The notes: generated by a model from the sequence alone, not told the origin. A stretch of 64,000 nucleotides of DNA from Streptosporangium lutulentum (GCF_030811455.1 NZ_JAUSQU010000001.1:2480001-2544000); one strand, 5' to 3'; shown: positions 26,015-35,687, numbered from the stretch's first letter. Numbers and translations: made by a program.

Positions 26015-26953
26015 ATGAACACGTCGATCCCTGTCGCCGTCCCCGACGCGTTCGCCGCGTCGTACGGCGAGGACAACGTGTCCGGCCGTGCCTGGCTCGC
26101 CGAGTTGCCCCATCTGGCCGCGGGCTTCCTGGACCGCTGGACACTGCGGCCGGACGGCCCCGCAGGACATGGCATGGCCTCGCTCGTGCTGCCGGTGATC
26201 CGCACGGACGGTACGCCCGCGGTGCTGAAGTTCCAGCAGATCAGCGAAGACAACGCCGCCGCCGCGCTCGGCCTGCGGGCATGGAACGGCAACGGTGTGG
26301 TGCGCCTGCTCGACCACGACCCCGACACCGGCACCATGTTGCTGGAACGACTGGACGAGGCCCGGCCGCTGTCATCGGTGACCGACGACGGTGCCGCCAT
26401 GCAGATCCTCGCCGAGCTGATGGCGCGCCTGGTCGCGGTACCGGCCCCACCCGGACTGCGGCAGCTGGCCGACATCGCCGCCGCCATGCTCGACCAGGTG
26501 CCGCGCGCCGTACCGGCGCTGCGCGACCCGGCCGAGCAACGGCTGGTGCGCACCTGCGCGTCCGCCGTGGCCGAACTGATCGGCGAACCCGGCGACCGTC
26601 TGCTGCACTGGGACCTGCACTACGACAACGTCCTCGCCGGGCAACGGGAACCATGGCTGGCCATCGACCCCGAACCGCTGGCCGGCGACCCCGGGTTCGA
26701 CCTGTGGCCGGCGCTGGACAGCCGATGGGAGGAGGCGGTGGTGGCGACCGGTGACGTGACCCGCACGGTGCTTCGCCGCTTCGACCTCCTGACCGAGGTG
26801 CTCGGCCTGGACCGGCAGCGGGCGACCGGCTGGACACTCGGCCGCATCCTGCAGAACGCGCTGTGGGACATCGAGGACGGCAAGACCACGCTGGAACCGG
26901 CCCAGGTCGTCCTCGGCACAACTCTGCTACGCCGCCAGGCGCCTACTCCGTAG
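26015..26953 (+). CDS. Aminoglycoside/hydroxyurea phosphotransferase-like kinase (APH(6) type)
   Basis: A 312-residue small-molecule kinase. The catalytic loop is LLHWDLHYDNVLAG, with the Brenner-type HxDxxxxN, and the metal-binding Asp is in AIDPEPLAGDPGFDLWP. The N-terminal lobe has the lysine in PAVLKFQQIS. Members phosphorylate streptomycin or hydroxyurea-like compounds; many in actinomycetes are housekeeping kinases of unknown substrate. AAGGAG in front of ATG 26015 is a strong ribosome site. Resistance cannot be claimed from the sequence alone. Confidence 0.88.
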   Translation: MNTSIPVAVPDAFAASYGEDNVSGRAWLAELPHLAAGFLDRWTLRPDGPAGHGMASLVLPVIRTDGTPAVLKFQQISEDNAAAALGLRAWNGNGVVRLLDHDPDTGTMLLERLDEARPLSSVTDDGAAMQILAELMARLVAVPAPPGLRQLADIAAAMLDQVPRAVPALRDPAEQRLVRTCASAVAELIGEPGDRLLHWDLHYDNVLAGQREPWLAIDPEPLAGDPGFDLWPALDSRWEEAVVATGDVTRTVLRRFDLLTEVLGLDRQRATGWTLGRILQNALWDIEDGKTTLEPAQVVLGTTLLRRQAPTP

Positions 26954-27140
26954 CCGCCTGGTCACCGGTCATGCCGGGTTCGTTGCGCCATACCCCTGTT
27001 CCGTCCGCCATCGGTGAGGTCTCCGCGTGCCATGGCGATGGCCTACCAGGATCGGAGACTCTCCGACCTGCCCGGTACCGCCGGTTGAGCCGAAGGTCCG
27101 CGTTTCTCGGGTTCATTCGCGTGGGCCTAGGATCGGCGGC

Positions 27141-27878
27141 ATGGCGATGCGGCTTGTGCAGATTGCGATGAATGCTCGGGATGATTCCGTAGTCGGAGGG
27201 TTCTGGGCGGAGGTACTCGGCTGGAGTACCGACATCGAGGAACCCGGCGTGACCAACCTCGAACCCGTGGGCTTCGCCTATCCCGACCCCGCCGCGATAT
27301 GCATCGACGTCCTTGCCGTCCCGGAACCCAAGACGGTGAAGAACCGCGTGCACCTCGATCTCGCCACCACCTCCGCGGCCCATCAGGCCGAGGTGGTCGC
27401 GCGCCTGAAGGAACTCGGTGCGACGCCCGCCGACGTGGGCCAGGGCGAGGTCCCGTGGACGGTCCTGGCCGACCCGGAGGGCAACGAGTTCTGCGTGCTG
27501 GAGCCTCGGGAGATCTACCGGGACACCGGGCCGATCGCCGCGGTGGTCGTCGACTGCGCCGACCCGCGGGCCATGGCCCGGTTCTGGGGCGAGGCGATGG
27601 ACTGGACCCTGCACGAGGTGACCGACGATCATGCGGTGCTGCGCTCCGCCAAGGGGGTCGGGCCGTATCTCGAGTTCCTGCGCACACCCGACGTGAAGAC
27701 CGTGAAGAATCGCATCCATCTCGACCTCCGGCCGTACCCCGGTGACGATCAAGCGGCGGAAGTGGCCCGGGTGCGGGCTCTCGGCGCCACCGACGTCGAC
27801 CTCGGCCAGGGTGACGTGTCGTGGACGGTCCTCGCCGATCCGGAGGGCAACGAGTTCTGCGTCCTCGCCCCGCGCTGA
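27141..27878 (+). CDS. VOC-family protein, tandem glyoxalase-like domains
   Basis: A 245-residue protein made of two homologous vicinal-oxygen-chelate modules: residues 1-125 and 126-245. Each ends in the same block (WTVLADPEGNEFCVL), and both hold a TVKNRxHLDL segment, showing an internal duplication. VOC proteins bind a metal and act as lyases, dioxygenases or resistance proteins; in this glyoxalase-like subgroup the function is unknown. The start at 27141 is chosen because the 38-residue upstream frame is not like the family. Confidence 0.85.
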   Translation: MAMRLVQIAMNARDDSVVGGFWAEVLGWSTDIEEPGVTNLEPVGFAYPDPAAICIDVLAVPEPKTVKNRVHLDLATTSAAHQAEVVARLKELGATPADVGQGEVPWTVLADPEGNEFCVLEPREIYRDTGPIAAVVVDCADPRAMARFWGEAMDWTLHEVTDDHAVLRSAKGVGPYLEFLRTPDVKTVKNRIHLDLRPYPGDDQAAEVARVRALGATDVDLGQGDVSWTVLADPEGNEFCVLAPR

Positions 27879-28033
27879 CGCGGAGCCCCTCCACCCGCGG
27901 TACGACAACCTCTACCACGCGATTCACGGATGTAGTACCTGGAGCCTTATAGGTTCCCAAGATCCCAGCCAAGCGGTGATCGTTGCCTAGGTTCCGCACG
28001 ACAACAGTCCCGCTGGTCAAAGGAGATCGATAA

Positions 28034-28468
28034 GTGACACGGATGCGCCGACAGCTGCGCCTGGTTCTGGCCCTCGCTCTGGGAGCGGCCGTCACGACAT
28101 CGGTGGTGGCACCCGCGCAGGCCGCCTCCGCCGGTGTCCTTGACGGGGACGTCACCAACCGGCTTTCCTCGACCTACACCGTCAAGGTCGCGACATTCTC
28201 AGGGTCCAACCTGACGGAGAAGTGCCCGGCCACCAACGGCACCACCTACTCCTGTCGCACGTACTGGCTGCCGAACGGCCGGGCCGACGATCAGATCAAT
28301 GGGAGAAACTGGGACACCGACGCCCTGATGGTCGAATCGCCCTACCGGGTTTACAGCTGGACCGGGACCTACCAGAACGTGCCGGCCTTCCGCTGGTACA
28401 AGATTTCGGATGGGGACAACCGGACCTGTGAACTGACGTCGAACACCCCGGCCTGCTTCGCCTACTGA
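28034..28468 (+). CDS. Small secreted protein with four cysteines, unknown
   Basis: A 144-residue precursor with a classical signal peptide (MTRMRRQLRLVLALALGAAV followed by a hydrophobic stretch, cleavage likely after AQA at about residue 30). The mature part of about 114 residues has four cysteines, expected to form two disulfides, and is rich in Thr, Ser and aromatic residues (YRVYSWTGTYQ). AAAGGAG upstream of the GTG is an excellent ribosome site, suggesting strong expression. I know no family for it. It is monocistronic and followed by a terminator at 28641. Confidence 0.75.
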   Translation: MTRMRRQLRLVLALALGAAVTTSVVAPAQAASAGVLDGDVTNRLSSTYTVKVATFSGSNLTEKCPATNGTTYSCRTYWLPNGRADDQINGRNWDTDALMVESPYRVYSWTGTYQNVPAFRWYKISDGDNRTCELTSNTPACFAY

Positions 28469-28640
28469 GGTACCGGGGCCGCGGTGACCGCAGCGTCCGG
28501 GTCGATCCTCGCGGCGGGTTTTGATCTCTCCTCGCGAGGGTCACCGCGTGACCCATCCCGTCTGCCCGGGCTCCGCTCTGTCGCGGTCTTAGGAGCAACG
28601 AAACAGCCGGTATCAGTGAGATTGATCTTGAATGGCGAGA

Positions 28641-28666
28641 GGACCCCGGCGATATCGCCGGGGTCC
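28641..28666 (+). terminator. Perfect palindromic hairpin followed by TTTC
   Basis: A 26-bp perfect palindrome beginning GGACCCCGGCGA, followed by TTTC. It lies 172 bp after the secreted-protein gene and is probably its terminator. Confidence 0.6.
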
Positions 28667-28780
28667 TTTCGGGCAGGGCGCACCCGCGCGCACCTTTCGG
28701 TCGGTTGCCAAGGTTTTAACCCCTTCTGCCCATAACTGGATTGCGATAAGCAAGTCTGGTGCATACGGTCTGTCATACAT

Positions 28781-28803
28781 CTAACTATCAAACTGCAAGT
28801 TAG
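28781..28803. promoter_or_regulatory. Inverted repeat upstream of the acyl-CoA operon
   Basis: CTAACT (28781-28786) and AGTTAG (28798-28803) form an 11-bp-spaced dyad, which contains the small palindrome AACT-GCA-AGTT (28791-28801). It sits in the AT-rich part about 200 bp before the enoyl-CoA hydratase start, a form often bound by TetR-type regulators; none is encoded nearby. Confidence 0.4.
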
Positions 28804-29000
28804 AGACTCGTTCGCCGCTCCACAAGGCGCGAGCGAAGAGCACGGTGGCGACGCCCGCAGCAGGTCGACGCCCGGGCCCGCCCGTAACGGCACTGAGCCC
28901 GGGTGCCCGAACCGCCGGCGTCTGGCCGAAGGGCTCCGTCCGCGTCATCGATCGTCGCCGCCAGGACGGCGACGGCCCGGCCGGGAAGGAACAGACAGCC

Positions 29001-29825
29001 ATGCCAGACCAGATAACCGAAGCAGGCCGAACCCTCTCACCGGACGCCGGGGAGTCGCCGGTCGGCCGCCGACTCGATGGTTCGGTCGCGGTGCTGACGC
29101 TCCAGCGCCGGCCGTACAACCTGCTGGATGTCGTCTTCTGCCGGCAGATCGTCGAGGCGCTCCACTGGGCGTGGACCGGGGGCGCCCGGGCGGTGGTCGT
29201 CGAGAGCGGGCTACGCCATTTCTCCGCGGGCGCCGATCCCGACGCGATGCTGGCCGCCGCGACGGACGGGGACGGCGTGCTCGACTGGCACCTGACCGAC
29301 GTGCTGCGCGCCTTCGACGAGCTGCCGCTGCCGATCGTGGCGAGCGTGCACGGAATCTGCGTCGGAGGCGGGCTGGAGGTCGCGCTCGCGTGTGACCTCA
29401 TCGTCGCGAGTGAATCCGCCAAGCTGGGCTTGGTGGAGGCGACCGTCGGCCTGCATCCCCTGATGGGCGGGATCCAGCGGATCACGCAACGGGCCGGCGC
29501 GGCACGGGCGAAGGAGATGGTCATGCTCGGCCGCCGCTACGACGCGCGCACGACGGAACGCTGGGGGATCGTCAACCGGGTCGTCGCGGACGAGCATCTG
29601 GGCGCGGCGACGATGACGCTGGCCCGAGAGCTGGCGGCGGGGCCGACGGTGGCGCACGCGGCGACGAAAAAGCTGGTGTCCATCGCCGTCGATCGGGGCG
29701 TCCGCGCGGCCGACGAGGCCATGGCCGAGCTCCAGGAGCCGATCTTCCGCTCCGCGGACTTCCGCGCCGGGATGGACTCGTTGCAGCAAAACGGTCCCGG
29801 CATGGCACGCTTCAGGGGGTTTTGA
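29001..29825 (+). CDS. Enoyl-CoA hydratase/isomerase family protein
   Basis: A 274-residue crotonase-fold enzyme. The oxyanion-hole segments are LRHFSAGADPDAM and ASVHGICVGGGLEVALACDL; catalytic positions follow in SAKLGLVEATVGLHPLMGG, where one of the usual two glutamates is kept. It acts on an unsaturated acyl-CoA. It is followed 2 bases later by a CaiB-type CoA transferase, so the two form an operon that activates and hydrates a carboxylic acid. AAGGA upstream favours ATG 29001; the frame extends further upstream but without a ribosome site. Confidence 0.88.
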   Translation: MPDQITEAGRTLSPDAGESPVGRRLDGSVAVLTLQRRPYNLLDVVFCRQIVEALHWAWTGGARAVVVESGLRHFSAGADPDAMLAAATDGDGVLDWHLTDVLRAFDELPLPIVASVHGICVGGGLEVALACDLIVASESAKLGLVEATVGLHPLMGGIQRITQRAGAARAKEMVMLGRRYDARTTERWGIVNRVVADEHLGAATMTLARELAAGPTVAHAATKKLVSIAVDRGVRAADEAMAELQEPIFRSADFRAGMDSLQQNGPGMARFRGF

Positions 29826-29827
29826 CC

Positions 29828-31159
29828 ATGTCCGCACCGCTGACCGGCATCCGGGTCGTCGATTTCTCCCGTGTGCTCGCCGGACCGCTCTGCGCGCAGA
29901 CGCTGCTGGAGCTCGGAGCCGAGGTCATCAAGGTGGAACCGCCCGGCGGTGACCTGTCCCGGCGGGCCTTCCCCCGCGAGGCCGAGATCTCCGGCTACTA
30001 CGCCCAGCAGAACGCCGGCAAGCGTAACGTCTCCATCGATCTCAACGCGCCGGGCGCGCGGGAGGTCGCGCTGCGCCTGTGCGACCACGCGGATGTGATC
30101 GTGGAAAACTTCCGGCCGGGCACGCTGCCCTCGTTCGGACTGGACTACGACACCGTCGCCGCACGCAACCCGCGTGTCGTCTACGTCTCCATCAGCGGCT
30201 ACGGTCAGCACGGCGCGTGGCGTTCCCGGTCGGCCTACGCCCCGACCATCCAGGCCGAGACCGGGATCACCGCGATCACCATGGATCAGTTCGGCGCTCC
30301 CGGGGGACGGCCGCGCACCGACTCGCTGTCACACGCCGACGTCTACTCCGGACTGCACGCCGCCGTCGCCGTCCTGGCCGCACTGAACCACCGGGACCGC
30401 ACCGGTGAGGGACAGTACATCGACGTGGCCATGGCCGCGGTCATGCTGTCGGTCAACGAGCGCCTTCACGTGGATCTGTCGGGACAGGACCTCGGGGCGG
30501 AGACCCCGATCCTGGGCGCCACGGACTGCCCGTTCTTCGTCAGTCCGGAGGGAACGACCTTCGTCAGTCCGATGAGCCTGGTGGGCAGCGCGTCGTTCCC
30601 CTTCTACCTCGCGGCCATGCGGCGCGCCGACCTCGCCGACGACCCGCGATTCCGGACGCCCGAAGCACGACGGGAGCATCTGACCGAGCTGCACACCATC
30701 GTCCAGGAATGGATCTGGACCTTCGACGACATGGCCTCCCTTGAGGTGCAGTTCGACGAGGCGAAAATCCCCACCGGGCAGGTGAGCACCGTCGGCGAGT
30801 TCGCCGACAGCCAGTGGGCACGTCAGTGGACGGCCGTCCGCTCGGTCCCCGACCGCAACGGGGGCCGGATCACGGTGCCCGGGCCGCCCTGGCACTTCAG
30901 TGCCGCAGGCGAACCCGGCTCATCGGAGAGGGTGCCCGCCCGGCAGGGCGAGCACAACGACGACGTCCTGCGCGAGCTGGGATTCGACGAAGGCGAGATC
31001 GGTTCGCTGCGGAGCCTGGGCGCGCTCACCGAACCCAGCCGGAGCGACGACAACGGGAGCGACCGGGCGAACGACCCGGGACGAGCCCCCACGGAGGAAA
31101 AGAACCCTGAACAGGCAGTCGGTGGTATGTCCCTGGTCTCGTGGAGGCTGAGTGTATGA
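29828..31159 (+). CDS. Family III CoA transferase (CaiB/BaiF)
   Basis: A 443-residue enzyme moving CoA between carboxylic acids. The N-terminal LTGIRVVDFSRVLAGPLCAQ, ELGAEVIKVEPPGGD and the segment GKRNVSIDLNAPGAREV are family hallmarks; the catalytic Asp is in RTDSLSHADVYSGLHAAVAV. The ATG at 29828 is 2 bases after the enoyl-CoA hydratase stop and has AGGGGG in front. The last 45 residues (SEPSRSDDNG region onward) are unlike the family and look disordered, perhaps an extension created by loss of an earlier stop. Confidence 0.9.
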   Translation: MSAPLTGIRVVDFSRVLAGPLCAQTLLELGAEVIKVEPPGGDLSRRAFPREAEISGYYAQQNAGKRNVSIDLNAPGAREVALRLCDHADVIVENFRPGTLPSFGLDYDTVAARNPRVVYVSISGYGQHGAWRSRSAYAPTIQAETGITAITMDQFGAPGGRPRTDSLSHADVYSGLHAAVAVLAALNHRDRTGEGQYIDVAMAAVMLSVNERLHVDLSGQDLGAETPILGATDCPFFVSPEGTTFVSPMSLVGSASFPFYLAAMRRADLADDPRFRTPEARREHLTELHTIVQEWIWTFDDMASLEVQFDEAKIPTGQVSTVGEFADSQWARQWTAVRSVPDRNGGRITVPGPPWHFSAAGEPGSSERVPARQGEHNDDVLRELGFDEGEIGSLRSLGALTEPSRSDDNGSDRANDPGRAPTEEKNPEQAVGGMSLVSWRLSV

Positions 31160-31206
31160 CGTCGCCGGCGAGGTGAAGCGGACGGCGGGCACGCTCGCCG
31201 GGGCCG

Positions 31207-32067
31207 TCAGCGCCTGTTCGCCCTCCGTACCACCGGCAGCCCCGTGCCAGAGTCGAGTACGAGGCGGTCGCCGAGCGGTCGCGCGAGCGTGACGGTGATC
31301 GTGGCTGTCTTGAGGATCGCAAGGCACGCCCCGCTGGAGCCTTCCTCGTCCACGTCGACCACCACGAGCTGGTCGGTTTCGTAAGCGCGTGCCCCGTGAA
31401 CGCTGTCGCAGGCGCCGTAGCCGTAGCGGAGAAGCAGCTCGTCCGGCTTGCCGGCGACGAGGTCGAAGGCCATCACCTCTTCGATGTCACCCTGCGCCCG
31501 CTCAGGGCGGGCGGTGACAGCCGAAGGGTCGACCGCCACGTGGACCTTCTTCTGCTCGACTCCCTCGACGGTGAACAGCCAGGCGGGCACCCGGACCGTG
31601 CCGCGGCTGGTCTCCAGTGGCACCTCACCCAGCTCGGCACCGCTCACCCGGAGCGGGCGACATCCCCTGGCCGGGCACTCCTCCTCGATGAAGCCGGCCG
31701 ACTTGCCGAACTCCGCGTACGCGCTCGCCGCCGTGATGAGCGGCACCTGCGACACCTTGCCGTCGGGCCATCGTAGGTCGGCGCGGGCCGGGGAGTCCGC
31801 GGGCAGCTCGGAGGCCGGCCGCCACGCGCCGTTGTGCGCGCTTCTGTTCACCCAGGCCGGAACGGAGCCCACGCGGGCCCATCCCTGCGGATTCATCACC
31901 TCCAACGGCACGAACCCTTCGCGCCAGGCGCGGTCGTCGGCCGACCCCTGCCAGCGCGCCGCCACTTCCCGGGCACGATCCTCGAATCCGCGGGGCGAGA
32001 CGCGATGGAACGAGCTGCAGGAGGACAGGAGCACCATCAAGGACAGACACGTGATCGTCTTTCGCAC
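31207..32067 (-). CDS. Lipoprotein of unknown function
   Basis: A 286-residue protein that begins with GTG 32067 behind an excellent GGAGGAGG site. The N-terminus RKTITCLSLMVLLSSCSS is a lipoprotein signal with Cys17 in the lipobox (LSSC). The mature part has a few cysteines (ECPARGC, YGYGACDSVHG) and no domain I recognise. It should be anchored on the outer face of the membrane. The gene is convergent with the CoA-transferase gene and not in an obvious operon. Confidence 0.7.
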   Translation of the reverse strand: MRKTITCLSLMVLLSSCSSFHRVSPRGFEDRAREVAARWQGSADDRAWREGFVPLEVMNPQGWARVGSVPAWVNRSAHNGAWRPASELPADSPARADLRWPDGKVSQVPLITAASAYAEFGKSAGFIEEECPARGCRPLRVSGAELGEVPLETSRGTVRVPAWLFTVEGVEQKKVHVAVDPSAVTARPERAQGDIEEVMAFDLVAGKPDELLLRYGYGACDSVHGARAYETDQLVVVDVDEEGSSGACLAILKTATITVTLARPLGDRLVLDSGTGLPVVRRANRR

Positions 32068-32410
32068 GAGACCTCCTCCGCCCCTGTGATCGGCGAAGGC
32101 GCCGATGACGTCGAGCGCACCAGGGAGAGTGGACGGAGCCGGGCGCGCGGTGTGGTCCGGGGACGTGGTCACGTCGGCTCCGTAACGATGCGTCAAAGGG
32201 GAAGATCTTCACCGTACGCGTGGCCGCCGCCCTTTTCATCGTATTTCCACAGACCCGCAGTGATCACCGTGACCTTCGGAGCGCGAAGGTCCGCTGAGCT
32301 GCGCGTACTCAATCACGTGTCCCTGGTGACAGTACGGAGCTGACGCCCTGGCCGCTGTCGTGCTCAACGGGCCGCTTCCGGCCCTTCGCCGGGAACCACC
32401 CGTCTTCCGG
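32068..32410. other. 343-bp stretch without a gene
   Basis: Between two minus-strand genes; it should hold the promoter of the lipoprotein gene and the end of the esterase transcript. I see no distinct hairpin or open frame worth calling. Confidence 0.5.
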
Positions 32411-33370
32411 TCACCGGTGCAGGGAACGCAGCAGCATGGGCAGGGAGCGGTGCAGTTCCCGCTCCCAGTAGCGAGGGGTGTGGGTGCCCCGGTAGAAGTA
32501 GGTGGTCAACGGTGTGCCCGCCGCGGTGAGGCGGGCGGCCAGCGAGCGGTTCATGTCGTGGAGCATGTTCTCCTGGTCGTCGTACGGCTCGCCGGGCGGG
32601 TCCAGCGGGCCAGGGTGGCCGTCGCCGCAGGAGAGGTGGACGGGAGTCGACCGCAGCCTCTCCGCCAGCGCGTACGGGTCGTGGGCCCGCCAGATCTCCC
32701 GCTGGTGCACGGGATGCCCCCACAGCACGAGGACGGCGTCGCCGACCTCCGCGTAGGCGTCCTCGAAGATTTTCACGTAACGCGGGTGCGACAGGTGGAC
32801 GTGGCCGCTGTACGCCGCGGCGGCGCGGAACATTCCGGGCCGCCTGGCCGCGTAGGACACCGCTCCGAAGCCGCCCATCGACAGGCCCGCGACCGCTCGA
32901 TCGGTGCCCGCGCCGTAGCCGCGCTCCAGGAGCCGCCGCACTTCGTCGAGGTGGAAGGTCTCCCATGCGGGCGGCCCGCCCGCGCCGAGGTTCCACCAGT
33001 TGGTGTAGTAACCGCTGGCACCGCCGTCGGGCATGACGACGAGCACGTCGCGCAGTTGGGGCAGTTCCGACACGTCGGAGTCCCGCGTCCAGCTCGTATG
33101 GTCGTCGCCCATACCGTGCAGCGGGTAGAGCACCGGCCACCGCCGCCCGGTCCCGGGCCGCCAGCCGCCGGGCGTGAGCAGGCGCACCTTGGCGGTACCC
33201 GCGAGTGCCGGTGACCGTATCGTGAGGTCCACCAGCCGAGGGCCGGCGCGCTCCTCGGCGATGACGCGGGCGCCGCCGGACGCCCGGGCCGCCGGGGCCG
33301 CCGATCCGGTCCACGCGGCGAGGGCCAGCCCTGACACGGTCAGGAAACGGCGGCGGGTGACATCGGACAT
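32411..33370 (-). CDS. Secreted esterase, antigen-85-like alpha/beta hydrolase
   Basis: A 319-residue secreted hydrolase. The N-terminus RRRFLTVSGLALAAW is a twin-arginine signal, cleaved after about ARA near residue 32. The nucleophile is Ser in AVAGLSMGGFGAVSYA, the oxyanion region is YPLHGMGDDHTSW, an Asp follows in the C-terminal half, and the His is in YFYRGTHTPRYW. This is the esterase group related to mycolyltransferase Ag85 and feruloyl esterases. ATG 33370 places the signal at the start. The substrate is unknown. Confidence 0.88.
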   Translation of the reverse strand: MSDVTRRRFLTVSGLALAAWTGSAAPAARASGGARVIAEERAGPRLVDLTIRSPALAGTAKVRLLTPGGWRPGTGRRWPVLYPLHGMGDDHTSWTRDSDVSELPQLRDVLVVMPDGGASGYYTNWWNLGAGGPPAWETFHLDEVRRLLERGYGAGTDRAVAGLSMGGFGAVSYAARRPGMFRAAAAYSGHVHLSHPRYVKIFEDAYAEVGDAVLVLWGHPVHQREIWRAHDPYALAERLRSTPVHLSCGDGHPGPLDPPGEPYDDQENMLHDMNRSLAARLTAAGTPLTTYFYRGTHTPRYWERELHRSLPMLLRSLHR

Positions 33371-33476
33371 GAAAGGCTCTCCTCCTCGGCTGGGACACTC
33401 ACTCACCATCGAACCGAGTCCGCGCGCCCCCGTCAGTCCACGCGCTCCCGCCGAGCGCCGGACAGAGCCGGACGCC

Positions 33477-34460
33477 TCACGGCGCGACCTTGACGATCAT
33501 CTTTCCGGTGTTGCCGCCGCGGAGCATGCTCAGGAAGGCGTCGACCACGTTGGGCAACCCGACGACGACGGTCTCGTCCGGCACGACGTGGCCGCTGCGG
33601 ATGTGGGGGAGGAGGAAGTCCTCCAGCTCGGACTGGAGGTGGACGTGGTCGCGGACCAGGAAGCCCTCCAGCCGCAGGCTCTTGCCCACGATGTCGAAGA
33701 GATTGCGCGGCGCGGGCGGCGGCGTGAGGGTGTTGTACTGCGCCACCGCCCCACACCACGCGATCCTGCCCCGGTCGCGCATCGCGCCGATGGCGGCCTC
33801 GAGGTGGTCACCGCCGACGTTGTCGAGACAGACGTCCACGCCCTCCGGGGCCGCGGCGGCGAGCTGGGCGGCCAGGTCGCCGGTCCGGTAGTCCAGGGCC
33901 GCGTCGAAGCCCAGATTCTTGAGCAGGTGCTCGGCCTTGGCCGCCGAGCCGGTGCTGCCGATCACCCTGCCTGCGCCGAGCAGCCTGGCGATCTGGCCGG
34001 CGGCGCTGCCGACACCGCCCGCGGCGGCCGAGATGAACACGGTCTCGCCCGGCTGCAGGCGGGCCACACGGGTCAGCCCGACGTAGGCGGACAGGCCGGT
34101 GCCGCCGAGCAGGCTCAGATAGGCGGAGAGGGGCACTCCCTGTGACTCCCGCAGGACGCGTACGTCGCCGGACGCCACCACCGCGTGACTGCGCCAGCCC
34201 TGCCGGTGGAACACCAGCTCGCCCACGGGGAGGGCGGGGTCACGGGACTCGACCACGCGCCCGATCGACCTGCCCTCCATCGGCGTGCCCAGCGCACGCT
34301 CGTCCATCTCCTCGCGCATGTAGGGGTCGACGGACAGATAGACGTTCTCCACGAGCGCCTCACCGGGCCCCGGCTCCGGAGTCGTGACCTCGACGTAGGA
34401 AAACTGGTCGGCGGCAGGCCACCCGTTGGGGCGCGCCACCTGATGCACAAGAACAGCCAT
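33477..34460 (-). CDS. NADP-dependent zinc-independent medium-chain oxidoreductase (PTGR-like)
   Basis: A 327-residue enzyme of the leukotriene B4 dehydrogenase/prostaglandin reductase branch, which reduces alkenal or enone double bonds with NADPH. The cofactor loop is FISAAAGGVGSAAGQIARLLG, the basic NADP-binding part GSTGSAAKAEHL, and the C-terminal motif is GGNTGKMIVKVAP. No zinc ligands are present. It is divergent from the DUF5937/ArsR regulator (34517), whose start is 56 bp away, so the pair is probably a regulator and its target. Confidence 0.9.
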   Translation of the reverse strand: MAVLVHQVARPNGWPAADQFSYVEVTTPEPGPGEALVENVYLSVDPYMREEMDERALGTPMEGRSIGRVVESRDPALPVGELVFHRQGWRSHAVVASGDVRVLRESQGVPLSAYLSLLGGTGLSAYVGLTRVARLQPGETVFISAAAGGVGSAAGQIARLLGAGRVIGSTGSAAKAEHLLKNLGFDAALDYRTGDLAAQLAAAAPEGVDVCLDNVGGDHLEAAIGAMRDRGRIAWCGAVAQYNTLTPPPAPRNLFDIVGKSLRLEGFLVRDHVHLQSELEDFLLPHIRSGHVVPDETVVVGLPNVVDAFLSMLRGGNTGKMIVKVAP

Positions 34461-34516
34461 GGGCCAAGCCAACCGCCCTCAGCCGGTCACAGGACAATGA
34501 TTTAGTATCTGGCTTA

Positions 34517-35476
34517 ATGGTCAGCTACCGCCTGGAGGTCGACGACCTCGCTGACATGCGCTTCGCCTGCTCGCCACTGCTTGAAGCGGTCACGAGCCTC
34601 TGGGCGTTGCGCTGGCCGGAACGGCACACGCTGCACCTGCCGTGGATCAGGCGGACCCGCACGATGATCGCCGCGTCGCCCACGGCCGATGCCGCTCTGC
34701 TGGACGCCCTGATCGGCGCGGAGCGCGGCTGGCTGCCCGACTTCGTCACGCCCCGGCCGGACACGCCGCTGCCCGGCATCGACGAGGAGTTGCGCCGGGT
34801 GGGCGAAACCGATCCGGCCAAGGCGACGGCCGACATCCGGCACGTCTACGGGCGCCACCCGATCCCAGCCGTGCTGCGCCAGGGGCCCGAAGCGGTCGCC
34901 GAGGCGCTCGGGTGGTACTGGCACCTGGCGATCGAGCCCCACTGGCCCCGGATGCGAGCCGTACTCGAAGCCGACATGCTCTACCGGGCCCGGCGGCTGG
35001 CCCGCGACGGGGCGGCCGCGATGATGACCGAACTGGATCGGCGGGCGCGCTGGGGCGGCGGCGAGCTGCGCGTCTTCGCCGGGCAGAGCCTCGAGTACGA
35101 CGTGGCCGTCGCCGGACGCGGCCTCTGGCTGATCCCCGCGCTGTTCGTGCCGCAGACCGTCAGCCCGGTCGGTCCGGAGGAACCGCCGACCGTGATCTAC
35201 CGGGCCCGCGGCATCGGCACTCTCTGGGAGCGGGGGGAGGCCCGGGCACCCGAAGCGCTCGCCGAGCTGATCGGCCGATCCCGGGCGAACCTGCTCGCGA
35301 CCCTGGACGGGCCGATGTCGACCACGGAACTCGCCGGACGGCTCGGCGTGACCCCGAGCGCGGTGTCCCAGCACCTCAAGGTGCTGCTCAGGTCGGGTCT
35401 GCTGACCCGCTCCCGCGCCGGCCGGGTCGTGCTCTACGCCCGAACGGAGGTCGCGGACCTGCTGACGGGTCCATGA
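34517..35476 (+). CDS. ArsR-type regulator with DUF5937 N-terminal domain
   Basis: A 319-residue regulator in which the winged helix is at the C-terminus (about 240-319; STTELAGRLGVTPSAVSQHL, LLRSGLLTRSRAGRVVLYA). The first 230 residues form the DUF5937 domain common in actinobacteria, presumably a ligand-sensing part. It is divergent from the MDR reductase gene, which is its likely target. GTG/ATG choice: ATG at 34517. Confidence 0.85.
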   Translation: MVSYRLEVDDLADMRFACSPLLEAVTSLWALRWPERHTLHLPWIRRTRTMIAASPTADAALLDALIGAERGWLPDFVTPRPDTPLPGIDEELRRVGETDPAKATADIRHVYGRHPIPAVLRQGPEAVAEALGWYWHLAIEPHWPRMRAVLEADMLYRARRLARDGAAAMMTELDRRARWGGGELRVFAGQSLEYDVAVAGRGLWLIPALFVPQTVSPVGPEEPPTVIYRARGIGTLWERGEARAPEALAELIGRSRANLLATLDGPMSTTELAGRLGVTPSAVSQHLKVLLRSGLLTRSRAGRVVLYARTEVADLLTGP

Positions 35477-35687
35477 CCGGTGGCACCGATCACCGAGGGC
35501 ACCGTGAACAGCCGGTCAGGTGGCCGCCTCGGACGACCTCGCCGCCGCCGGAAATCCGTTCGGGGCCGACGCGCGCCGAACGCCAGAACGGAACACCGGG
35601 GCGGAGCCTGCTCGCCCGACTGGGGGAGGCGCCGTAGGGGGCGAGGACCCGGGCCGCTCGCGCGGCGGGTTCGCCAGTATGCACGTT

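Larger units (their letters stand above)
28469..29000. other. 532-bp gap with a terminator and a possible operator
   Basis: No gene is seen. The region has a perfect 26-bp palindrome (28641-28666) and, near its right end, an inverted repeat (28781-28803) in the likely promoter region of the enoyl-CoA hydratase operon. Confidence 0.6.
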
